A DNA stretch of 64,000 bases, taken from positions 47,572 to 111,571 of the forward strand of contig DHVZ01000076.1 of NCBI GenBank assembly GCA_002412925.1, written 5' to 3'. The notes beneath the pieces were generated by a model. That model saw only the letters and a program-made list of their open reading frames with translations. It was not told where the DNA came from and did no database searches. A program made the translations under genes and the position numbers. Source of the DNA: Anaerolineales bacterium UBA5195. Lineage in GTDB: Bacteria > Chloroflexota > Anaerolineae > Anaerolineales > Villigracilaceae. Shown piece after piece: positions 1-8,136 of the stretch (within the stretch, counting starts at the first letter, position 1; the number at the start of each line of letters is the position of its first letter).

Positions 1-440
1 CGGCCCGCGTCCTGAAACCGGGTGCGCCCTTTGTTTTTTGTGTCCCAAATCACAACTTCCTGCCGAATCTTTCCGTTGCGCGTTTTTTCGATGCGCTTGG
101 CCTGAAACCGCTGGCGCGCGCCTATCGCGCTTTTTTTAACCAAATTTCGCGCCATGTGACTTGTGAAGACTCCGAACAATGGACCAAACGCCTGATGGCT
201 GCCGGTTTCAAAGTGGAAAGATACTGGCACTATTTCTCGCCGGCGGCGCTGGCAACCCTTGAATGGGGTCATTATTTTGGTCTGCCTTCGCTGATCATTC
301 ACTTTTTTTTCCGCAAATGGAATCTCACCTCAGCCCGTTGGAATTTTGCGCCGATCATGGCCTTTCTGCGCAAATATTATGATGAACCTGTTCCGCAGGA
401 AAAAGGTGCCTATACATTTTACGTCACACGCCGGGTTTGA
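1..440 (+). CDS. SAM-dependent methyltransferase, C-terminal part (cut by window edge)
   Basis: The frame that ends at the TGA at 438-440 is open back to base 3, so the gene begins outside the window. About 145 residues are visible. The first ones read RVLKPGAPFVFCVPN, which resembles the beta-strand 5 region of class I methyltransferases (a 'LKPGG' turn followed by a strand), and a later stretch, LMAAGFKVERYWHYF, matches the usual 'L..aGF..v' segment. The SAM-binding motif I would lie upstream and cannot be checked. A GTG at 156 could be taken for a start but cuts through the fold, so it is unlikely. The gene precedes the glycan membrane proteins in the same direction, so the target may be a sugar or lipid; this is inference. 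Confidence 0.6.
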   Translation, partial: ARVLKPGAPFVFCVPNHNFLPNLSVARFFDALGLKPLARAYRAFFNQISRHVTCEDSEQWTKRLMAAGFKVERYWHYFSPAALATLEWGHYFGLPSLIIHFFFRKWNLTSARWNFAPIMAFLRKYYDEPVPQEKGAYTFYVTRRV

Positions 441-485
441 TACAATCACTCAAGTCGCTTATCATTTTGTGAGAGAGTTGCGCGC

Positions 486-2672
486 ATGAAAGAACCCAGT
501 ATCCTAGATTACTTAAAATCCAGGCTCAATCCCTGGCAAAAAGAAAAGATTGAAATTCCCGGGACGGATGTTCCCGTAGATACGGAAACGAAATTCAGCC
601 AGGGAATCCCATCCTCGGGAGTTGTCATCCCAGAAACGACCGATCCAAACGCGGATTCCCTGGACTTTCCTGTTGCCACTGAGAGGCCAACCCGTGTTCC
701 CTGGCGCAGTTTTTTGGCGCTAACGCTGGCGCTGGCTGCCCAATGGGCGCTGGAACCATCGGTTAAAGGGGTGCCTCCGCTGGCTTTGGGCCTGTATTTT
801 TTTGCTCTGGCTTTGCTGGGTTGGGCGTACCTGGTCAATGAATTTGGGTTGCCGGCTCCGATGGAGGCCGAACCGCAAACCGATCCGCAGACCTACCACC
901 CGAAAATGCTCGTGGTTGCCATCTTACTGGCGGTGGTGGCTTTTGCGCTCTTTTTTGATAACTTGTTTGGCTGGTTGAATGTCAGCCTGTGGCTGGCGGC
1001 GTTGTTCCTGTTTGTGCGCTCTCTCTGGGTGCGTGGCCCTAAAAGCGCAGTCCCCTTTCAGAAGACTTGGGATTTTTTCAAGCATGACTCGTGGCAGGTC
1101 TCCATCAGCCGCTGGACAGTCCTCCTGATCGCTGTCAGTGCGCTGGTTTTGTTTTTCCGCTTTTACCGGCTGGATGGCATTCCCGGCGAGCCTTTCAGCG
1201 ACCATGCTGAAAAACTGCTTGACGTTTTCGATCTGACCCAGGGACAGACGCATATTTTCTTCGCGCGCAACACTGGACGAGAGTTCATTCAGTTCTACTG
1301 GACGGCATTTTTAGCCTGGTTGCTTGGCACCGGGTTGACCTTCATTTCCCTGAAAATCGGTACGGCCTTGATTGGGCTTTTCACCCTGCCTTACGTTTAT
1401 CTGCTTGGCCGGGAAGTTGGCGGAAAACGTGTGGCGTTGTTTGCGCTGGTCCTGGCTGGCACTTCTTACTGGTTGAATACCATCAGCCGCATCGGGCTGC
1501 GTTTCCCGCTCTATCCGGCTTTTGCCGCGCCCGCGCTGTATTACCTCATCCGCGGCTTGCGGCGGCAAAACCGCAACGATTTCATCCTTTCGGGCTTGTT
1601 TCTGGGGCTGGGTCTGCACGGTTACAGCCCGTTCCGCTTTGTGCCGTTTGTGATTCTCTTGGGTGTTGGCCTGTACTTGTTGCATAAACAAGCGCTTGGC
1701 AGGCGCAAACAGACCTTGGTGATGGTCTCCATTTTGGTATTGGCCTCTTTCCTGGTCTTCCTGCCGCTCTTGCGTTATGCCATAGAAGACCCGAACATGT
1801 TCTCTTACCGCGCCCTGACTCGCCTGACGGGTGAAGAAAATCCGCTTCCGGCCCCGGCCTGGCAGGTTTTTGCAAGCAACACCCTCAATGCCATGATGAT
1901 GTTCAATCATGATGATGGTGAAATCTGGGTGCATTCAATCCCGCACCGCCCTGCCCTGGATGTGGTCAGCGCGGCGTTGTTTGTCTTCGGTTATCTTTTC
2001 CTGTTGATTCGTTACTTGCGCAAACGCGATTGGCTGGATATTTTTCTGTTCCTGGCAGTCCCCATGTTGTTGATGCCATCGATTCTTTCGTTGGCCTTCC
2101 CCGGCGAGAATCCGTCGCTCAATCGGACGGGTGGGGCGGGCGTGGTGGTTTTCGTCATCGCTGGGATGGCGCTTGATGGTCTCTATACAGGCCTGCGGGG
2201 AGTCCGGGGCACGACTGTTCGCAAAGGATTCGCCGCCGGTGCGGTGATCTTCCTCTTGCTGGTGTCCAGCCTTCAGAACTATCATCTGGTCTTCAATGAG
2301 TTTTCCACGCAGTTTTTGAAGGGCGCCTGGAATACATCTGATATGGGCAAGGTTATTCGTTCCTTCGCTGCGGCTGGCAACGACCCGGATAATGCGTTTG
2401 TGATCCCCTACCCACATTGGGTCGATACCCGGCTGGTGGGGATCCAGGCGGGTTACCCGACCAAGGATTATGCCATCAATCGGGATGATTTGCCGAGGAC
2501 GCTGGAGCTAACTGGCAGCAAGCTCTTCATTGTCAAGGAAGATGATCGAGAAACCCTGGATGCGTTGCGCAAACTTTACCCGACTGCCTTACTGGGGCAT
2601 TTCACTGCCCCGTATGAAGGCAAGGATTTTTGGATTTACACTGTCCCTGACAATCAAACGGTGAACCCCTGA
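486..2672 (+). CDS. GT39-like multi-membrane glycosyltransferase
   Basis: The protein has 728 residues: an N-terminal soluble tail of about 75 residues, then roughly a dozen hydrophobic segments, and a soluble C-terminal domain from about residue 615. Before the central membrane block, FRLDGIPGEPFSDHAEKL resembles the first periplasmic loop of GT-C enzymes of the PMT/ArnT type, where an acidic pair follows the first membrane segment. These enzymes move a sugar from a polyprenyl-phosphate carrier to an acceptor on the outer face of the membrane. The sugar and acceptor cannot be read from sequence. The stop overlaps the next start by one base, so the two genes are probably co-translated. The ATG at 486 follows a GAGAG stretch about 10 nt upstream. 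Confidence 0.72.
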   Translation: MKEPSILDYLKSRLNPWQKEKIEIPGTDVPVDTETKFSQGIPSSGVVIPETTDPNADSLDFPVATERPTRVPWRSFLALTLALAAQWALEPSVKGVPPLALGLYFFALALLGWAYLVNEFGLPAPMEAEPQTDPQTYHPKMLVVAILLAVVAFALFFDNLFGWLNVSLWLAALFLFVRSLWVRGPKSAVPFQKTWDFFKHDSWQVSISRWTVLLIAVSALVLFFRFYRLDGIPGEPFSDHAEKLLDVFDLTQGQTHIFFARNTGREFIQFYWTAFLAWLLGTGLTFISLKIGTALIGLFTLPYVYLLGREVGGKRVALFALVLAGTSYWLNTISRIGLRFPLYPAFAAPALYYLIRGLRRQNRNDFILSGLFLGLGLHGYSPFRFVPFVILLGVGLYLLHKQALGRRKQTLVMVSILVLASFLVFLPLLRYAIEDPNMFSYRALTRLTGEENPLPAPAWQVFASNTLNAMMMFNHDDGEIWVHSIPHRPALDVVSAALFVFGYLFLLIRYLRKRDWLDIFLFLAVPMLLMPSILSLAFPGENPSLNRTGGAGVVVFVIAGMALDGLYTGLRGVRGTTVRKGFAAGAVIFLLLVSSLQNYHLVFNEFSTQFLKGAWNTSDMGKVIRSFAAAGNDPDNAFVIPYPHWVDTRLVGIQAGYPTKDYAINRDDLPRTLELTGSKLFIVKEDDRETLDALRKLYPTALLGHFTAPYEGKDFWIYTVPDNQTVNP

Positions 2673-5600
2673 TGAATAATCTTCGCTCCCGCCTCTGGAT
2701 TTACGACCTGCTCTTTGTGTTGATTCTGCTCATGGCGGCTTATTTCCGTTTAAGCGGCCTGAACTGGGACCAAAGCCAGCACCTGCATCCCGATGAACGC
2801 TTCTTGACGATGGTCGAATCGGCGATGCGTCCGGTAGACAGCCTCTCGGCTTATTTTGACACCGCGACTTCGACGCTGAACCCGCACAATGTCGGGTTTG
2901 GTTTTTACGTTTATGGCGACTTGCCGATCATTCTCGTCCGCTACGCAGCGGAATGGATGTCTGACCTGGCGAAATGGGCGGCAGAAACTGTCCAGGCGAA
3001 TGGTGTGGATAGTTTTGGCGGCCCGCTGCTGGCGGTTCTTGGCGAAACGACCACCTGGGCCGGTTACGATGAAGTTGCGCTGGTGGGACGCGTGCTTTCG
3101 GCGTTTTCGGATTTAGGCTCGATCCTGCTGCTTTACCTGATTGCGGCCCGGCTTTATGGACGCAAGGTGGGGTTGCTGGCGGCGACTTTCTCGGCGCTGG
3201 CGGTCATGCAGATTCAGCAGTCACACTTTTTTACGGTGGATACGTTTGCCAACTTCTTCATGTTCCTGGCAACATATTTTGCTGTGGAAGTGATGGTTGG
3301 AGAAGAAGAGACACATTTTGACTTTGGTAGTTGGGATGCGTTCTGGAAAGGGCTGTCCTCCCCACTGGTACTGAACACCCTCGGTTTTGGATTGGCGCTG
3401 GGCGCCTCGGTGGCCTCCAAAATTAATGCCGCGCCGTTGGCCGTGCTGCTGCCCGGAGCCTTGATCATCCGTTATTTCAGGCTGAAGGGCGTTGAGCAGA
3501 AGGCGGAGGGCGAAGAGCATAATAGTTTGCCAGAAGGGCAAACGACAGAGGCAACAACTGCCCTCGGTTTGCGGCCCGCGGCCTTTTCCATCGAAACCCT
3601 CATCGTTTTACTCGTGCTCGGCGCAATTATCTCGGCGCTGGCTTTCCGCGTTTTCCAGCCTTACGCTTTCAGCGGGCCGGGTTTTCTTGGGGTAACGCCG
3701 AACCCTAAATGGGTGTCGAACATCACCGAGCAGCGCAACCAGGCCAGCGGTGATGTGGACTTTCCGCCTGCTTTGCAGTGGGCGCGGCGACCGGCCTGGT
3801 TCTCGGTCTACAACCTGGTAGCCTGGGGGTTGGGCTGGCCGCTGGGTATTTTGGCCTGGGCTGGCTTCCTGTACATGGGCTGGCGCATACTCAAGGGTGA
3901 GTGGAAAGAACACCTCCTGTTATGGGGTTGGACGGGCGCATATTTCATCTGGCAGTCGATGCAGTGGAACCCGACCATGCGCTACCAACTGCCCATTTAC
4001 CCGCTCCTGGCAATGATGGCAGGCTGGTTCATTTTCAACGGCCCGCGGTTCCCCAAGCCAACCCAAAATGGTGAAGAGACACGCACTAGGCACTACATAT
4101 TCCGGATTGGGTATTCCGTTTTGGCAATCGCGGTTCTCGCCGCCACCTTTGCCTGGACTTATGCCTTCACCCGCATTTATACCCGCGACCACAGCCGCGT
4201 ACAGGCCACCCGTTGGATTTATCAAAACATCCCCGGGCCGTACAACTTGAAAATCCGCCAGGCGGATGGGAGCAGCTTCACCCAGCCGATGTCCATGCCG
4301 CAGGGCTATGTCATCACTCAGGGTGCCCCCTATGACGTCCAGTTTGTTCCTTTTGCTTCCGGCGACCTGACCGAAATTTTCCTGGCCAATGCCGCGGCCA
4401 TGGGCGCGCCCGGCGCGCAGTCACTGACCATCACCCTCTATGCAGAGCCTGACGCGCCTGCCGACAAAGTGCTGGCGACTGCCAGCCTGGACAGCGATTT
4501 TGCAGTTAAATCTGATCCGCGCGGCGAAGCGTATACGCTTAAGTTTGACGGACCCATCTTGCTGGAGAAAGGCCGCACCTATTTTCTGCGTTTTGTTTCC
4601 AGCGGCGCACTTGCGCTGATCGGCACTGCGCCGGTCCACGAGACTTCGTGGGACGATGGATTGCCCTTGCGTATGGATGGTTACGACGCTTACGGCGGCA
4701 TGTACCAGGGTGATCTAAATTTTGAGATGTATTGGGATGATAACGCCGATAAATTATCCCGTTTCGAAACCAATCTCGATGCCGGGGATTATGTCTTCAT
4801 CACCTCCAATCGCCAGTGGGCGACGACCACGCGCGTGCCGGAACGTTATCCTCTGACGGTTGCCTACTACCGCAATCTGATCGGCTGCCCGGAAGATAAA
4901 GATGTTATCTGGTGCTACAACGTGGCCGAACCGGGGATGTTCAAGGGGAATTTTGGCTTTGAGCTGGTGCAGACATTTACCTCGTACCCGGAGATTTTCG
5001 GTCATCAATTCAACACGCAGTTTGCCGAGGAAGCCTTCACTGTTTACGACGCCCCCAAGGTGCTGCTTTTCAAGAAAACAGATACCTATCACCCGCAGAC
5101 GGTCCGCGCCATCCTTGGCGCAGTCGATTTGACGCGTGTCATCCGTGTGACACCGCGCCAGGCTGGGCGCATTCGGCACAACCTGCCCAGCTTGCTGCTG
5201 CCCGCTGACCTGCTCGCGGAACAGCGCGCTGGAGGGACGTGGAGCGAAATGTTCTCCTATCAGTCGCTTCAGAACAAGTACCCCTTCCTTGGGCTGGTTA
5301 TCTGGTACCTGGCAATCGGCCTGCTTGGCCTGTTTACCTGGCCGATCCTGCGCCTGCTCTTGCCAGGCTTGCCCGATAAAGGCTATCCGTTGGCGAGACT
5401 GGCCGGGCTTTTGTTGCTGGCTTTCGGGGTGTGGTTGGCGGCTTCCCTCGGCGGGCAGTATTCCCGCTTGGCCATTGCGGCCGGCTACGGGTTGATCCTG
5501 GTTGCTGGCGCCATCGCCTTTGTTGTCAAACGGGACGAAATCCGCGCAGAAGTGCGTTCCCAGGGAAAATATTTCCTGCTGGTTGAGGGCTTGTTCCTGG

Positions 5601-7705
5601 CCTTTTTCCTGATCGACCTTGCCATCCGCCTGGGCAACCCGGATTTGTGGCACGCGGCGCGCGGCGGCGAACGTCCGATGGATTTTGCATACCTGAACGC
5701 GGTCCTGAAAAGCACCAGCTTCCCGCCGTACGACCCCTGGTTTGCGGGTGGATATATTAATTATTACTATTGGGGTTATGTGCTGGTCGGTACGCCGATT
5801 AAATTGCTTGGGATTGTACCGTCGATTGCGTATAACTTTGTTCTACCGACTCTGTTTGCCCTGCTGGGTATCGGTGGTTTTTCTGTAGCGTGGAACCTTA
5901 TCGATGGTTTCAAGACCAAAGATGATGAAGACCTGTCCCCTTTTATGCTGAAATTGATTGTGGGCATCGCTGCCGGGGCCGGGCTGGTGTTGCTTGGCAA
6001 CCTGGGCACCCTCCAGTTGATCTATCATGCCCTCCAAAAACTGGTTGTGACCAATGAAATGGTTGACAGCCGGGACGTGTGGGCCTACCAGCATTTAATC
6101 TGGGCGGCGCAGGGTGCCTGGAAGTTGGTGACAGGCTTGTCTACTGGCGTATCCCTGCCGATTGGCTGGGGCGAATACTATTGGGCACCCAGCCGGGTGA
6201 TGCCGGTCGGTGACCTGGCAATTACTGAATTTCCGCTCTTCACTTTTATTTATAGTGATTTGCATGCACATATGATTGCCCTGCCGTTGACGGTGCTTTC
6301 GGTGGCCTGGGCGCTTTCGACGCTCCTGGCGCGCAAACTCAGCCGCTGGTCTTGGCTGGCGACGCTGGCTTTTGGCGGGCTGGTGATCGGTTCGCTGCGC
6401 CCCACCAATACCTGGGATTTCCCCACCTATCTGACACTTGGGGCGCTTGTCACGGGCTATGCTATTTTCCGTTATGCGGGTGATGGTGGGCGTTGGTTCG
6501 GTTTTCCGCCGGTTGTCAAACGTGTCTTCCTGGCCTTGCTGGGAATGGGCATTTTTGTCGGGTTTGCCTTTTTGCTTTACCAGCCTTTTGCGCAATGGTT
6601 TGGGCAGGCCTACACCCAGGTGAGTCTGTGGAAGAATGAAAAAACACCCATCTGGTCCTACTGGACGCATTGGGGATTATTCCTGTTTGTCATTCTTTCG
6701 TGGATGCTCTGGGAAACCCGTCAATGGCTGGCGCAGACGCCCATTTCGGCGCTGGCGAAACTCAAGCCTTACGAACTGCTGATTGAAATGGCGGTCGCCG
6801 TTTTTGTGGCCTTGCTCCTGGCTTTGCAGTTCATCTTGAAAGTTCCGGTGGCCTGGTTTGCTTTCCCGATGGCCGTCTGGGCCCTGGTTTTGATGCTGCG
6901 TCCCGGACAGCCGGATGTGAAACGCCTGGTCCTGTTCATGGTCAGCACCGGCCTTGTCCTGACGCTGGTGGTCGAGTTTATCGTGCTGGTCGGCGATATT
7001 GGCCGCATGAACACGGTTTTTAAGTTTTATTTGCAGGTCTGGGTCTTGTTCGCCCTCAGCGCAGCAGCGGCGCTCGGCTGGATCACGACCGAGTTCGATG
7101 AGTGGGGTCGTATCGGGCGGGTTGTCTTCCAGGTTTTTGGCGGGTTTTTGCTGGCCGGGGCGCTGTTGTACCCCTTTGCGGCCAGCATGGATAAAATTCG
7201 CGACCGGATAGCGCCCAATCTTCCATTCACTTTCGACAGTATGACATACATGCTGTTTTCCCGTTATGGCGATAGCGGCGCCGACATGGACTTGAGCCAG
7301 GATTATCGTGCCATTCGCTGGCTGCAGGATAATGTCAAGGGTTCCCCGGTGGTGCTCGAAGCTGCCCCGGCGGGGATCCAATACACCTGGTTTTCGCGGA
7401 TCTCCATATATACCGGCCTTCCCACAGTGGTGGGCTGGCAGTGGCACCAGGAGCAGCAGCGCGCGCTGATGCCCCCTGGAACTGTGGCGGCGCGCGGCGT
7501 CGAAGCGCAGTCTTTCTATCGTAACAATGATATCGAGATGGCGAAAGCTTTCTTGGAAAAATACAATGTCGGTTACATTGTCGTTGGACAGCAGGAACGT
7601 GTCCGCTTCCCGGAAGGCATGGCGAAATTTGATGAGCAGAATGGAAAAATGTGGAAAGAAGTTTACCGCGAAGCCGATACCGTCATATATGAGGTCTTGC
7701 CATGA
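2672..7705 (+). CDS. Fusion of a GT39-like glycosyltransferase and a Chlor_Arch_YYY (DUF2298) membrane protein
   Basis: This is a 1677-residue protein in three parts. Residues 1 to about 520 are a GT-C enzyme: a first membrane helix, then HLHPDERF with the D-E pair expected of PMT/GT39 proteins, then many helices. Residues about 520-865 are mostly soluble and probably outside the membrane. Residues about 870-1677 are a YYY/DUF2298 membrane domain, recognised by GGYINYYYWGYVL near residue 1030 and SDLHAHMIALP near 1195. The same two blocks recur about 160 residues apart in the protein at 8137-10605. The family is described from Chloroflexus and archaea without a firm function. The fusion suggests the YYY part works with the sugar transfer step. 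Long open frames on the opposite strand here are shadows. Confidence 0.8.
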   Translation: MNNLRSRLWIYDLLFVLILLMAAYFRLSGLNWDQSQHLHPDERFLTMVESAMRPVDSLSAYFDTATSTLNPHNVGFGFYVYGDLPIILVRYAAEWMSDLAKWAAETVQANGVDSFGGPLLAVLGETTTWAGYDEVALVGRVLSAFSDLGSILLLYLIAARLYGRKVGLLAATFSALAVMQIQQSHFFTVDTFANFFMFLATYFAVEVMVGEEETHFDFGSWDAFWKGLSSPLVLNTLGFGLALGASVASKINAAPLAVLLPGALIIRYFRLKGVEQKAEGEEHNSLPEGQTTEATTALGLRPAAFSIETLIVLLVLGAIISALAFRVFQPYAFSGPGFLGVTPNPKWVSNITEQRNQASGDVDFPPALQWARRPAWFSVYNLVAWGLGWPLGILAWAGFLYMGWRILKGEWKEHLLLWGWTGAYFIWQSMQWNPTMRYQLPIYPLLAMMAGWFIFNGPRFPKPTQNGEETRTRHYIFRIGYSVLAIAVLAATFAWTYAFTRIYTRDHSRVQATRWIYQNIPGPYNLKIRQADGSSFTQPMSMPQGYVITQGAPYDVQFVPFASGDLTEIFLANAAAMGAPGAQSLTITLYAEPDAPADKVLATASLDSDFAVKSDPRGEAYTLKFDGPILLEKGRTYFLRFVSSGALALIGTAPVHETSWDDGLPLRMDGYDAYGGMYQGDLNFEMYWDDNADKLSRFETNLDAGDYVFITSNRQWATTTRVPERYPLTVAYYRNLIGCPEDKDVIWCYNVAEPGMFKGNFGFELVQTFTSYPEIFGHQFNTQFAEEAFTVYDAPKVLLFKKTDTYHPQTVRAILGAVDLTRVIRVTPRQAGRIRHNLPSLLLPADLLAEQRAGGTWSEMFSYQSLQNKYPFLGLVIWYLAIGLLGLFTWPILRLLLPGLPDKGYPLARLAGLLLLAFGVWLAASLGGQYSRLAIAAGYGLILVAGAIAFVVKRDEIRAEVRSQGKYFLLVEGLFLAFFLIDLAIRLGNPDLWHAARGGERPMDFAYLNAVLKSTSFPPYDPWFAGGYINYYYWGYVLVGTPIKLLGIVPSIAYNFVLPTLFALLGIGGFSVAWNLIDGFKTKDDEDLSPFMLKLIVGIAAGAGLVLLGNLGTLQLIYHALQKLVVTNEMVDSRDVWAYQHLIWAAQGAWKLVTGLSTGVSLPIGWGEYYWAPSRVMPVGDLAITEFPLFTFIYSDLHAHMIALPLTVLSVAWALSTLLARKLSRWSWLATLAFGGLVIGSLRPTNTWDFPTYLTLGALVTGYAIFRYAGDGGRWFGFPPVVKRVFLALLGMGIFVGFAFLLYQPFAQWFGQAYTQVSLWKNEKTPIWSYWTHWGLFLFVILSWMLWETRQWLAQTPISALAKLKPYELLIEMAVAVFVALLLALQFILKVPVAWFAFPMAVWALVLMLRPGQPDVKRLVLFMVSTGLVLTLVVEFIVLVGDIGRMNTVFKFYLQVWVLFALSAAAALGWITTEFDEWGRIGRVVFQVFGGFLLAGALLYPFAASMDKIRDRIAPNLPFTFDSMTYMLFSRYGDSGADMDLSQDYRAIRWLQDNVKGSPVVLEAAPAGIQYTWFSRISIYTGLPTVVGWQWHQEQQRALMPPGTVAARGVEAQSFYRNNDIEMAKAFLEKYNVGYIVVGQQERVRFPEGMAKFDEQNGKMWKEVYREADTVIYEVLP

Positions 7706-8088
7706 CCCTGATCTACCACATTACTTCCCGTGACGCCGCGCTGTGGGCCCGTCAGACCGGCGAATATCGCACCGAAAGCCTTGCCCAAGATGGCTTTATC
7801 CACTTGTCACAGCATCACCAGATTCTAAGTGTGGCAAACGCCTTCTATGCGGGGAAAAAGGAACTGGTTATTCTGGTCGTCGAAACCTCCCGCCTGAAAG
7901 CGAAGTTGAAATATGAGGCGCCGGTTCACCCGTCAGCTTCGACAAGCGCAGCGGCGCTTTCGGAAGATGCGCGTTTCCCACACCTTTATGGCCCCCTGAA
8001 TCTTGACGCAGTTGTCAAAGCGGTCAATTTCCCTCCGCTTGCGAATGGCAGGTTCGAACTACCGGCTGAAATAAGCGATCAGAAATAA
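7702..8088 (+). CDS. DUF952 family protein
   Basis: The 128-residue product begins LIYHITSRDAALWARQTG and carries GFIHLSQHHQ and FPHLYGPLNLDAVV, the conserved blocks of the DUF952 family, small soluble proteins of unknown function. Its ATG overlaps the end of the preceding gene by 4 bases (ATGA type), so it belongs to the same transcript. Between the two conserved blocks, residues VHPSASTSAAALSEDA look like an insertion; the DNA there is a partly palindromic element (7937-7966). The reading frame is kept, so the protein is probably still made. No role in glycan assembly is implied beyond position. Confidence 0.8.
   Translation: MTLIYHITSRDAALWARQTGEYRTESLAQDGFIHLSQHHQILSVANAFYAGKKELVILVVETSRLKAKLKYEAPVHPSASTSAAALSEDARFPHLYGPLNLDAVVKAVNFPPLANGRFELPAEISDQK
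7937..7966. repeat. Palindromic repeat-like insertion inside the DUF952 gene
   Basis: The arms CTTCGACAAGCGC and GCGCTTTCGGAAG pair at 10 of 13 positions around a 4-nt loop. The left arm resembles the widespread short bacterial repeat with core CTTCGACAAGC. It sits where DUF952 proteins normally run straight into the FPHLYGP block. Confidence 0.45.
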
Positions 8089-8089
8089 G

Positions 8090-8120
8090 AAGTGGGTCAC
8101 GTTTCAAACGTGACCCACTT
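8090..8120. repeat. 31-bp perfect palindrome between genes
   Basis: Two 15-nt arms (AAGTGGGTCACGTTT and its exact reverse complement) flank a single C. It lies directly after the DUF952 stop and before the next start codon. It has no clear T-run, so it is either a transcript-end hairpin or a small mobile palindromic repeat. Confidence 0.8.
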
Positions 8121-8136
8121 ATCCCCGGGAATTCAT

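Noticed and set aside
4754..5653. Long minus-strand open frame (299 codons) inside the GT39-YYY gene
   Set aside because: It lies opposite a strongly conserved membrane protein in GC-rich DNA, has no family motif and is Gln/Arg/Gly-rich, as expected of a shadow.
6677..7447. Minus-strand open frame (256 codons) inside the YYY domain
   Set aside because: Shadow of the conserved plus-strand gene; no motifs, odd composition.
8092..8136. GTG start at 8092 for the YYY protein
   Set aside because: It lies in a perfect palindrome and adds 15 residues that do not resemble the family; the ATG at 8137 fits better.
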